64,000 nucleotides of DNA from positions 682,001 through 746,000 of the forward strand of contig JAQFWX010000009.1 of assembly GCA_027605045.1 (NCBI GenBank). Reading direction: 5' to 3'. A program made the translations under genes and the position numbers. This document shows positions 26,254 through 36,486 of this stretch, in pieces. Every line of letters starts with the position of its first letter. Position 1 is the stretch's first letter. This DNA comes from Phallus indusiatus (lineage: Eukaryota; Basidiomycota; Agaricomycetes; Phallales; Phallaceae). The notes below the pieces were generated by a model. That model was not told where the DNA came from. It saw only the letters and a list, made by a program, of their open reading frames with translations, and did not search any database.

Positions 26254-27244
26254 ACTCGCAATTTGTAGGACTATTTCCAGTAGTTCTAGTATGAACAAAT
26301 AAAACCTAAAATCAAAATGTTTTTGTAAAGCAAACTGACGTATAACATAATGAACGACCAACCAATATTCACCAGGTTTTCACTACAAAGCTGGTAATTT
26401 TTAACGAACTGAACAAGAGATTTGATATTAATGGTGTGGTGAACCAACAGGTTGAACTTGAACCTCTGACGTGAGCGCTGCTTTTCAAACTTTCCTGATG
26501 GCTCCACCGTGACAAATGTGACACATACTCTTTCTGCCGACCACCAAGCCCATTCAACTTGCGAAAGAAAACATTTGCGAGTTTACAATTCGAGATGGAA
26601 TAACGCCCTAATATTTGATTTTGGCTCATTGGCTGGCTATTACAACGTTGAGATGTGCGACTTTTTTTCTCTCTAGGTCCGATTCTTGGTGCTAAGACAA
26701 TGTTCTTTTTGGTGATCTTTGATGAACCGCGCGAGCGTAAATGAAGCGAAAAAGATAGATCATATGGGGACTGCGTAAGTCGGAATGTATATTGATCGAG
26801 TGCATGGTCCAAATTCAATGTTATTTCTACACTACCAGTGATACGCAATTCGTTCATCTACTCTTATATTATTCAAGCCTAACTCGAGATGTACTTGGTA
26901 TGTCCCTAACATTTCATGCATACTGTTTCAAAGGAGACGGCGTTGCCGGAGTGAATGTGTCTGGAAAAGGCAATCACGACAGCTAGACACATTCCCCACA
27001 CAAGCGCCAAGGTAGGCTTGCTGGGTATGGTCCTAAACCTGCGAAGGTCCTCTAACGAGGACTAAACCGTATCTTCACCTGGTTCTGTTTGAGTGCACAG
27101 CCCGAGCCACTAGATAATGAAAGAGCCCCCAATAGTACTACCCAGCGTCAAAGCTGGACTTTGGGATACGTCCCGGAAATATATCCTGTACTCATACTGA
27201 GTTGCTTTTCCTCCTGGCAATAGTGTATCGCGTTAACGCCCATT
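26254..27244. other. Intergenic region downstream of the xylanase
   Basis: A minus-strand open frame at 26369-26857 has no recognisable motif and is not supported. Nothing else seen. Confidence 0.4.
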
Positions 27245-28045
27245 TTTCATAGAAACACTTCTTTGTGCCAGGTGAAGGCCCGAAGGAAATGGATATGTTA
27301 ACTATGTAAATCTTTTCTTCGGTTGAGTCTGGCCGTTATTCAGTCGCACATCTCTGACATTATGACAGTGAGAAATAATACGCTTCGACCATATTTTATG
27401 GGTGAAACTTTTTGCAAGTCACGAAACCAACAGTTCTTCGGGAACACCTTCGGTCTTGGAAGTATCTATCTCTGTCTCTGCCCTGTTGTCTGCTGGCGGT
27501 TCGATTGCATATGCAGACGAAAGAAAGCGATGCGAATTGGTTGGTTCGCGTTGTAGGTTTTTTAATATCCATCCTCTCAATCTTATGTATCGTGAGAAAT
27601 TCTATTACATTTCACAGATTTTGATGTGCATTTCGAGAATTCATAACAAAAGGAACACGAGGCAATTCAAAAAAAAAGAAGATGAGGAATAGCATAGAAA
27701 GAACGTGCGTTCAAATGTCATAAGACTCGATTGTGAGTCTGTATGGCGTTATATTCAAGTTACAATGAACTATTAGAAGATGGCATATATCACACATGCA
27801 CGCACAGACCCAGGTAGATCAATATTTTTTGGTTCCCTAGAAATTGCTGTCGGCGCAGCGGTCATTTCTCCCAAATCCCGTAGTCTTATTTATCACTCAT
27901 CACTGGTGTCACCGGCGCAATCTCGCTAGGGGCCTTTTAACAGCGACATAAATCAACTCAGATTGCTGCTACCAATCGAGCTATAACTAATTATATTGGA
28001 GAGCTTTATTGACCTCGGAAAGTTTTCGGTCAAAATCCCTGATGG
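27245..28045 (+). pseudogene. Decayed third aldo-keto reductase
   Basis: Scattered pieces match AKR-2 in order. Near 27,255-27,305 there is a relic of the GAEENGYVNQ exon. Near 27,490-27,545 there is a relic of the PLARG...KRSDSDW region, recognisable as AAGCGATGCGAATTGG against AAGCGATTCGGATTGG. Near 27,995-28,040 there is the C-terminal exon, with GAGCTTTAT and CGGAAAGTTTTCGGTCA. The catalytic half is missing, frames are broken and length is much reduced, so this is a pseudogene. It precedes the His-rich gene exactly as AKR-2 precedes the xylanase gene. Confidence 0.65.
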
Positions 28046-28254
28046 CAAATGTCTGTAGTTTTTTTGGAATATCCACTCCGAAGTCTTTAATTTCCGCTTG
28101 GCGCGAATTTATGAAGCCTCAGCACTCCGCAGCTCGGCATTTGTGAAAGAAATTTCTGAAAACGTACGTTTTGTAAAGTCAATTGTATTCCAATCGCCCG
28201 ACCGTAAGGAGGAACGTGAACTATGACGCATGTACAGATTCACATACTACGCGA

Positions 28255-28740
28255 AGATTCGCGTTTTTGTTCCTGGTTGACGCTCAATCAATATTAGAAC
28301 TGGATTAAGCGTCTCGCGCCGGCGTTTTCTCACATGGTTCAGTTTACACCGTCCTAGTAATATCGCTGAGGATTCGAAATAGGAGCTTCGGCGGTGTCGT
28401 GGTACCAGTGTACCATCACCGGATAAATGCAGAACGCCTAATAGAACATTCGCAAAATTCGAACTCCTTCCATTTCGTGTCATGTCAACCAACAATAAAT
28501 GGACCTTATGACCCGTCACCGCGTTACTCGTGTAAACCACTGAAGTTTGAGTCTCAAAATTGCGTGAAATTTCGTGCCAACGTGTTCCTACGTGTGCCCT
28601 CATGATCATTTAATTTCGGGCTTCGGTGAACACTTATTCCCTATATAGTAAAGGCTTCGGTGGCTATAAGGCAAAACCATTCAATTCGAGGGGTCTTGAA
28701 GACTTGTTGGAGAATTCATTGGATTAGTGCGAATTCGACA
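28255..28740 (+). repeat. Segmental duplication, copy B
   Basis: Diverged copy of 24,061-24,560. It lies between the decayed reductase and the His-rich gene, parallel to copy A between AKR-2 and the xylanase. Confidence 0.6.
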
Positions 28741-29888
28741 AAATTGTGCAATTCGAGGTAGTGCTGATGTCTCTCACTGAGTAGTGCTTATTATAGTTAT
28801 TGCGCCTTATCGTTCCGAAATCATGATTATTGTGCTTAGTTTTAATGGAAAATTTGTCCTTCACCTTTCATGATCTAATGCACCTGGCTTAACAGCGTGG
28901 CTCAATGTTTTATCCTGGACCAGTGCAGATAGGACAGTCAGTTTAGTCGTCTGTGATCCATGCGAACGGCCATCAATTCGGCGATCGAGAGATACATACA
29001 GCGGAATCTGAAGGGAAGAGCAAATATTTGCTTTTCCTACAGGCTTTACGCTTCTGATTTACTCTCACTACTCACACACCGCTATAGCAGACGGTTTATT
29101 TAGGATGTAGATTCTCAAGAGACCTATAATTACACCAACCACAAAAAAAGAAGTCTCGGAAAGAATGCTTTCTCGATATTCGGGGACACCATCATTTGAA
29201 TTTCAGATGTCCTCTTATACGTTTTCGACCCTTAATTGTGCCACCGGCACCACATATGCAAGCATGTTCATGAAAGCTCTCCTTTACGAAGATTTTAATG
29301 CCAGATGTAATATAAATGAGCACAAGTAGTATCTCACGATTGCTGCGCATTGACACCTGGGCGGTTTATTACTATGGACCTACTATGCCGATTCACACAT
29401 GTATGCACAAACCACTTTGCTCATGTATGCATATAGTCAGCGAATGGGGCAAATTAACGTCAGCATTTTTATCGCCCACCATAGCTCATAGACCTTTCAG
29501 TTGTCGTTGAAAGAACAAGACGGTTGTGTAGATCCCTCTTCAAGTTCTTGTACAAGACAATGCTATTTCAGGAGAGATCTAATCTTAGACAGATATTCTT
29601 GGACTGTCGCTTAAGTATGTTTTTTCTTGACAATTGTCACGCGTAAAACCTTAATATAATTTGATGCAAAACAAAAAAGGTTGCGAACCATTGATCATGG
29701 GACCACTCCAATTACTTGGAGCCCGTTCAGTCTCAGAGGTTATGCCAGAGATACCTCAAATAATTTCCAACGCGAGTTGAGACAAAATGTTAGAATATAC
29801 AATTATCCCTATTTGCTCTTTTAATTTACTGGATACACGTCAAGAGTTTGCAACGGCTTATACACCGGAATTTTCCCGTTGGTATCTG

Positions 29889-29897
29889 CATAAAAGG
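29889..29897 (+). promoter_or_regulatory. TATA-like box of the His-rich gene
   Basis: CATAAAAGG about 65 bp before the ATG, followed by CAGGTCATTCAACCTTTACG. The xylanase promoter has CAGGTCATTCTACCTATAAT at the corresponding place. Confidence 0.5.
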
Positions 29898-29958
29898 ACA
29901 CTTAACACGACAAGATTGACCCAGGTCATTCAACCTTTACGACGTACATTTGAGAAAC

Positions 29959-30627
29959 ATGGTCCGCTTCGTCTCCCTTCTCGCTCTCGTTTCTGCTGCA
30001 GCTGTTCTAGCTATTCCCCTTGACAATGACAGAGCTCACCATCGTCATCACCATGCTCGTGAACTCCAAGATGATGTCAGGGATCATCACCATCATCATC
30101 ATGCTCGTGAAGTCGAGGTACCTGATGTTCACCATCATCATCACCACCATGCTCGTGAACTCGAGCTCGAGGACGATGCCAAAAGACATCACCACCATCA
30201 TCATGCTCGTGAACCCGAAGAAGACGCTAGACACCATCGTCACCACCACGCTCGTGAATTGGAAGAAGATGTTAAGAAGCATCACCACCATCATGCTCGT
30301 GAGGTTGAGGATGACGCCAAAAAGCACCACCATCACCATGTACGGAAACTCGAGGATGATGCTAAGCATCACCGTCACCACCACGCTCGTGAGCTCGAGG
30401 ACGATGCTAAGAGGCACCACCATCATCACGCTCGTGAACCTGAAGAGGATGCTAAGCATCATCGCCACCACCATGCTCGTGAACTCGAGGACGACGCTAA
30501 GCACCATCGCCACCACCATCACACTCGCGAGCTTGAGGAGGATGCTAAGAAGCACCACCACCATCATGCTCGTGAACTCGAGCTCGAGGACGATGCCAAA
30601 CATCACCGCCACCACCACCATGCTTAA
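29959..30627 (+). CDS. Secreted histidine-rich tandem-repeat protein
   Basis: Intronless, 222 residues, starting at the ATG at 29959. The signal peptide MVRFVSLLALVSAAAVLAI agrees with the xylanase signal at 15 of the first 21 positions when PL is included. The rest is 13 imperfect repeats of about 15-17 residues with consensus HHxHHHARELEDDAK. I count 71 His (about 32% of the protein), alternating with an acidic/basic spacer. There is no Cys and no known domain. Synonymous codons vary between repeats, so expansion is not very recent and the protein sequence has been kept. Likely a secreted or wall-associated protein; binding of Zn, Cu or Ni is inferred from the His clusters. A few units end in KR, which Kex2 could cut, but most do not. 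Function unknown. Confidence 0.8.
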   Translation: MVRFVSLLALVSAAAVLAIPLDNDRAHHRHHHARELQDDVRDHHHHHHAREVEVPDVHHHHHHHARELELEDDAKRHHHHHHAREPEEDARHHRHHHARELEEDVKKHHHHHAREVEDDAKKHHHHHVRKLEDDAKHHRHHHARELEDDAKRHHHHHAREPEEDAKHHRHHHARELEDDAKHHRHHHHTRELEEDAKKHHHHHARELELEDDAKHHRHHHHA

Positions 30628-32019
30628 AAGACCTACCCACACACAACGGCATACAGACTCGTACAGCTGTCGAGTCCCGACTAAACTTTTTTCCGCTCTT
30701 TTGTCACAAGTTGTCTATTTTTGTATTCTGAAACAAAAAACGTGTAAAAATCCAATCATGCTGCTTTCGACTTTATTTTCATCATGCTGTCTTTTGTTTT
30801 TGTAAAATATTTGAAAAAAACCTGTATGCCGTTGTAGTTTGCAACCAGACTTCGAATAAACGAAGATGTTCACCTTTCTATTTGATTAAGCTCAGTTCAG
30901 CTATACATACACTCGTAAGGTGAGTCCATTTCCCATTAATATGTGAAGAGTACTATATATTAAATAAAAATAAACTGCTTTCTCTTCTTAAACTATTATT
31001 GTTTGACAGCTGACACCCCGGGCCGCACCCTTTGCGACCTTTAATTAACAAGTCCAGCTACAAAGGGACAATACATATAGTACGCTAAGAGTACTTGGAC
31101 ATGCTATTACTAATAACAAATGTACGTTTACGGCGATTTAAATTGAGAATTAACTGTACGGCTGTACTAGGCTACTGACGACGTTGTCTAGAACTTTGAA
31201 ACTTTGATAAATCATTTTCACGTCGAGAAATAATAATCCCAATGCGGCACACTTCTTGTTCGTGTATAATTTGCATCAAATGCTTTTGCAATTCAAATCT
31301 GTAGTCGCGTCGGAGCGCTTGGGCCAAACAGGCTACAACATTCTTGCGGAATACTCACACACTAAGTTTCGACTATTGGGCAAGCTATTTTCAAATATGC
31401 TGGTATCAAAAATAAATAAATCATTATGAGAATGACGCGCCACTTGTGTAAAATTAACTTGATGTGAGTACTATTTCATGAACTTTGCTCGGTACTACCA
31501 TGTTGTGCCATATATAACTCGGATGTCCGATTCAGAACAAACACACATTTATTTAGAAGCTCGCGGATTTGACAGCTAAATCCTAAGAACGGAACACGAC
31601 AGTATTTTTACAAAAATAAAGGGCTTTATATCATAGGACCGAGGAGTCCGAGAAGCTTTCAGACCTTTTTGAAGTGCATCTGAAGATCTTTGATAATTTG
31701 AAGATTTCAATTCCCCTACAACGCGGCCCGAAGTGACGCATTGATGCCCCAAGCCTGGTGTCTGGACCGAGCGTCTGCTCCATGTCAGTTTCTCGCAGCG
31801 CCTCTCCATTACTAGTTTTCTATGTAGCGATTCACCAGTCCGAGATGATACTGTTCTGCCTGGAACAGAGCAAGAAATAAAATATATCCGATTTGATAAA
31901 TCAAGTTGATGCCAATGAGATATCTTCAATGCGCCGGGTAACAGGGACAATATTTGTCAACGATTCACGCTTATACTATTATACATCATTCAACATTGCG
32001 AAACTATCGCTTAGCAACT
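30628..32019. other. Intergenic region, His-rich gene to ALDH-2
   Basis: AT-rich with no supported gene. The segment at about 31,746-31,813 (starting GCCCCAAGCCTGGTGTCTGG) is repeated at about 34,527-34,603, marking the 3' flank of the duplicated ALDH-2/ALDH-3 unit. Confidence 0.5.
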
Positions 32020-34117
32020 TTACAAGCCTAAATTATCAAGGAGTGGATTGGGAACTTTTTCAGTGAAAACAACGGTGGATCTATCCTGCAAAAAGTTTTC
32101 GATGTCGCCATGGCCGTATCCGCTGGCACCACTATGAATATTCATGTTAGGATTATTCAGATACGTAAGCTATCCACCTACCCTAAGCCATGTACTCCGG
32201 CGCCGAATTCCATATGGAAAGAGCTGTCTGCAGGCAAGTCAGACCACTGATAAATACATTTAAATCCATGAGCAGCTTACGGTTGACAACTACTATCTCT
32301 GTCGAAATCAATTTTAGTTCAGAATTGCGTACATTAATGTTCTGGACACTTACGAGCTTTGATGCGACTTGCCCACTCCAGGGCTTTCAAATTAGTAGTC
32401 CACAAGCTGCTCGACAAAGAATATTCGGTGTTATTAGCCAGATCAATGGCTTCATCGACAGTATCACAGACAATGAGACCAAGAACTGCATGGACCAGTT
32501 AGATGAAAAAAAATAAAGCTTGCGATAAAGATATACAGACCGGGTCCAAAAATCTCCTCCTTCCATGCTCTCATCTCCGGTGTGTACCCCGATATGAAAT
32601 GGGGTTGAACAACCGCGCCCTTCTTCGACACGTCTCCAACTAAAACTTCAGCACCTTGATCTTTGGCGTCTTGAATAATTTCGACAACACGCTCGGCGAA
32701 TTCGTCGTTTCTGATGCTGGGAAGGTTAGCATCCGTGCCTGTCCCAGTCTTGAGTTTCCGAATGAGGGCTACGAGCTTTTGAATCAACTCGTCGGCGACA
32801 GAGCGTTGTACAATAACACGAGATATAATCATGCATATCTAACGAGAAAAGAGTTCAGTTTTGAGCTGTCCCAGAGTAGCGCCGCGAATTTCTCGAAAAG
32901 TACCTGTCCTGAAGTGTCAAACGCTCCGGCTACGATACATCGAGCAGCTTGTTCGATGTCGGCATCATCTAAAACCTGCACAAATTCCAAAAATTATATC
33001 AGAGAATATTGAGGAAAAAAACCAAGCGTACAATGGCAGCCGCCTTTCCTCCTAACTCCATCAACACCTGCTTCAGGTTCTTCCCTGCTTCGGCTGCAAT
33101 AATTCTACCGACAGTAGGGCCTCCGGTAAACTAAGAAACAACTCAATAAATTGGACCATGATTCAATAATGAAGCACAAACGGAGATGAAGTTGATTTTT
33201 TTATGGGCAATTATCTTGGGTACGATTGTCGGGTTGTTTTCTCGGGAGGTATGGATAAGATTAAAGACGCCCGCCGGAAGACCAGCCTAACAAAACAAGA
33301 CGCTTAACGAAAATGTAATACAGCGTTTACCAGACCTACGTCATGAAGCACTGTCGGAAATACATTGATTTAGTTGAACGGATGCCGAAGAACTATGTAG
33401 CTACCTACCTTCAGCGATGATTTCTTGTGTTCGAGTGGAATGCTCACTTGAGCGGAGCATAACAGCGTTTCCAGCAAGAAGAGCCAAAGAAACCATGCGG
33501 ACACCGAGTGCGATAGGTTGATTCCAGGGTATAATCATTAGAACCTATAGAAACAAATTGAAATAATTGAAATAATGGATGCAGTCTTTCAGCTTACAAC
33601 ACCATGTGCTCGTTTCTGGGTGACAACAGTACCGCCAGGAAGTCGAGACGGGAATGTTTGCCCATTGAGGCGAGCAGACATGCCCGAAACTGAGAATGAA
33701 GTCTTGTTAACGATTGCTGGAGAAAAAGATCAACAGTCGAGAGAACGTACTCTCTTTGAATAAATAAGCTCCACCGTAGTACTGAGTCATCCAGTCAGCC
33801 CTTTCTCCAAGCGCACTTGTGAAAGCCCCTTTAATTGCTTCCCCATAACCTTTACTTGGATCCATCAAAACTGCTGAAGCTTTGAGCAGTACATCGCGTC
33901 GCACTGATACAGGACTCTTTTCCCACGCCGGCTGGGCCGCACTTGCTGTTTCTATGGCTTCCTCGATATCAGCCCATGAAGCTTCTTCGACGACGGCAGT
34001 TAGTTGACCGGAAGCGCCGTGCTCCTTGAACGTAGTTCCCGTGCTCGATGTTCGTCTTTCTCCATTAATGAAGAGTTTAACGTGGTAAGGAAGTGAAGGC
34101 GAAGATTGGGATGACAT
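32020..34117 (-). CDS. Aldehyde dehydrogenase ALDH-2
   Basis: Same family as ALDH-1. It starts MSSQSSPSLPYHVKLFING. Conserved exons read MIIPWNQPIALGVRMVSLA, AGLPAGVFNLIHTSRENNP, FTGGPTVGRIIAAEAGKNL and MELGGKAAAI with the base Glu, then SGQICMIISRVIVQRS with the catalytic Cys, and FGPVLGLIVCDT-like text. The C-terminal exons join as KAQIVVVNHSSFHMEFGAGV and end VPNPLLDNLGL. The 11-nt micro-exon TGCTTCATGAC near 33,337-33,347 is needed for frame. The gene appears intact. Two unusual points: MII replaces MAT after the active-site Cys, and QIVVVN replaces the usual GMV(I/F)ING. It is a tandem near-copy of ALDH-3 in the 5' half. Confidence 0.87.
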
Positions 34118-34429
34118 ACTTATTCAATAGAATGAATTTGTGAGAGGGAAAAACAGGAATGAATTTATACGACCCCATATTGGAACCTTGATCGTAATAA
34201 CCGAGGACATCACTTCAAAGCGGGCTGGGGGTACGGTGACTTGGTACCGTTTGTCCTTACGGAGATTGCATATCTGCGCAATGCTTCCCGTTGCATCACG
34301 CAATGATCTGAACACGCTGTGCATGAGATCGGGCATCCGCGGCGAGCATCTATTCAAATGCAACACGAAAGACTCCGACAATAAGATTTAACTGAAGGGG
34401 CAACGAGAAATTTTGATTCAAGAGCAAAC
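34118..34429 (-). promoter_or_regulatory. Upstream region of ALDH-2, duplicated upstream of ALDH-3
   Basis: Contains AATTTATA at 34162-34169 (TATA-like on the minus strand). About 200 bp closely resemble 36,260-36,450 before ALDH-3, so promoter and 5' half were copied together. Confidence 0.5.
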
Positions 34430-34527
34430 TCACCAGGGCGAATCCAACTTACCCATCCTAAAGCTTTCAAATTCTCGATCCATAAGGTGTTCGTCAATGG
34501 GTATTTAGTTTGATTAGCCAGGTAATG
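34430..34527 (-). pseudogene. Orphan ALDH exon fragment
   Basis: Minus-strand reading gives TKYPLTNTLWIENLKALGWV, which matches the ALDH-4 exon (TKYSLTNTLWTENLKALEWA). The shared stretch also includes flanking intron sequence starting ACTGAAGGGGCAACGAGAAA at 34391 and 36791. It is one exon stranded between ALDH-2 and ALDH-3, left by an unequal exchange involving an ALDH-4-like copy. Confidence 0.75.
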
Positions 34528-34797
34528 CCCCAAGCCTGGAGTCTGGACCGAACGTTTGCCCTAAACCATGTCAATCCCCGCAGCCCCTCTCCATTACGAA
34601 TTTCTAGTTCGTTGAGATGACAATGGCACGGTTTGTCTGGAACGGAGCAAAAGATATGCCCGATTTGACGGAATCAAGCTGATACCAATGACACAATATC
34701 TTCAACGCAGCGGGTGACAGGGACAATATTTGTCAACGATTCGTGCCGATATTATGCATATGCATCATTCGAATCATTCAACATTCGCCTCACAACT

Positions 34798-36255
34798 TCA
34801 CAAGCCTATACTATCAAGAAGTGGATTGGGAACTTTTTCGGTGAAATAAACGGTGGATCTTCTCTGCAAGAAGTTTTCGATGTCGCCATGGCCGTATCCG
34901 CTGGCACCACTATAAATATCCATGTTAGTCACGAGCTCTTTGATCAACTTGTCGGCAACAGTGCGCTGTACGATGATACGGGATGTAGCCATGCATATAT
35001 AACAAGCGAAAAGGTTAGTTTCAAGCTGACCCGAAACAACGCTGCAATTACCTGTCCTGAGGTGTCAGACGCTCCTGCTACGATGCCTCGGGCAGCTTGT
35101 TCGATGTCGGCATCATCTAAAACCTACACGCATTCCAAAAATTATATCCGAGAATATCGAGGAACAAAAACAAGCGTACAATGGCAGCCGCCTTTCCTCC
35201 TAGCTCTAACAATACCTGCTTCAGGTGTTTCCCTCCCTCAGCTGCAATAATTCTACCGACAGTAGTGCCTCCGGTAAACTGAATGGCAACTCAATCATTT
35301 AATTATGATGCAATAATAAAAAACACAAACGGCAATCAAACTAATGTTTTTATGGGCGATTATTCTGGGTATGACTGTTGGGTTATTTGCTCGGGAAATA
35401 TGAATAAGATTGAGAACGCCCGCTGGAAGACCACTTTAAATCATTTCATGAAATTCTTGTTTTGATCGGACTTACTTCATAAAACACTGTTGGAAATATA
35501 CCGAATTGAAGATAAGCGTATGCCAAGGGACTACACAACTACCTACCCTCAGCGAGAATTTCATGTAGCCGAGTGGAATACTCGTTTGAGCGGAACAAAA
35601 CAGCGTTTCCAGCAGGAAGAGCTAAAGACACCATGCGAACTGCGAGCGTGACGGGATGATTCCAGGGTATCATCATTAAAACCTATAAAATAAGAAAATG
35701 AAAGTTTGTGAGAAAAATCGTGCAATTTTCAGCTTACAACACCGTATGCCCTGTTCTGGGTGACAACGGTCCCTCCCGGAAGGCGAGATGGGAATGTTTC
35801 CCCGTTGAGACCAGCAGACAAACCTGAAACTTAGGAAGAAGTCATTGACCACTGCTAGAGAAAACGGTTGACGATCAAGTGAGCATACTCTCCTTGAGTA
35901 TATAAGCTCCACCGTAGGTCTGAGTTATCCAGTCTGCCTTTTCCCCAAGCGCAGTTATGAAAGCTTCTCTAATTACTTCTTGATAGCCTTTACTTGGATC
36001 CGACAGAATTGCTGAAGCCTTTAACAGTACATCGCGTCGCACTGATACAGGACTCTTCTCCCAAGCTGGCTGGGCCGCACTTGCTGTTCCTATAGCTTCC
36101 TCGATATCAGCCCATGAAGCTTCTTCGACGACGGCAGTTAGTTGACCGGAAGCGCCGTGCTCTTTGAACGTAGTTCCCGTGCTCGATGTTCGTTTTTCTC
36201 CATTGATGAAGAGTTTAACGTGGTAAGGAAGTGAAGGCGAAGACTGAGATGACAT
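34798..36255 (-). pseudogene. ALDH-3, internally deleted pseudogene
   Basis: The 5' half is nearly identical to ALDH-2 (MSSQSSPSLPYHVKLFINGE..., KSPVSVRRDVLLKAS, LELGGKAAAI). Three defects are seen. The splice acceptor before ATATGCATGG near 34,995 has lost its AG. The acceptor before the GLPAGVLN exon has shifted so the frame no longer joins. After LIKELVTN (about 34,930) the sequence jumps to the last exon (YSGASGYGHGDIENF), removing roughly 170-200 residues that include the FGPG segment and most of the substrate-binding half. It therefore cannot make a normal enzyme. The deletion joins MDIYSG, whose intron/exon border TTTATAGTGG is shared with ALDH-2. Confidence 0.85.
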
Positions 36256-36486
36256 GCTTATTCAAGTAAAATGAGGGAAAAACAGGAATGAATTTATACG
36301 ACCCCATATTGAAGCCTTCAAAACAGGTGGGGTACGGTGACTGATCACCGTTTGTATCTGCGCAATGCTTTCCGTTGCACCACGGGATGATCTAAACGCG
36401 TCGCGCATATGTTCGGGCATCCGCGGCGAACATCTGTTCAGATGCAACACGAAACTCTTCTTATATCAATGATAATTCTTGAAATC

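Larger units (their letters stand above)
28046..29958. other. Intergenic region before the His-rich gene (duplicated block B)
   Basis: No gene recognised. The part at 28,255-28,740 matches block A. The rest has diverged except for the promoter-proximal 100 bp. Confidence 0.45.

Noticed and set aside
26369..26857. 162-codon minus-strand open frame downstream of the xylanase
   Set aside because: No recognisable domain, composition not convincing, no splice or promoter evidence.
29990..30620. Possible CRISPR-like or satellite array
   Set aside because: The periodicity is coding repeats in a single open frame with a signal peptide; there are no constant repeats with variable spacers.
29959..30627. 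His-rich protein as a Kex2-processed repeat peptide precursor
   Set aside because: Only a minority of units carry KR; most spacers end in AKH, AKK or ARH, so regular cleavage is not supported.
30007..30642. Long minus-strand open frame of hydrophobic residues opposite the His-rich gene
   Set aside because: It is the mirror of CAC/CAT-rich repeats (GTG/ATG codons give Val/Met). No independent signal, and the plus-strand frame has a signal peptide and promoter.
30020..30805. Second plus-strand frame through the His-rich repeats
   Set aside because: Shadow of the repeat in another frame, rich in Thr/Ile/Met, without a start context or domain.
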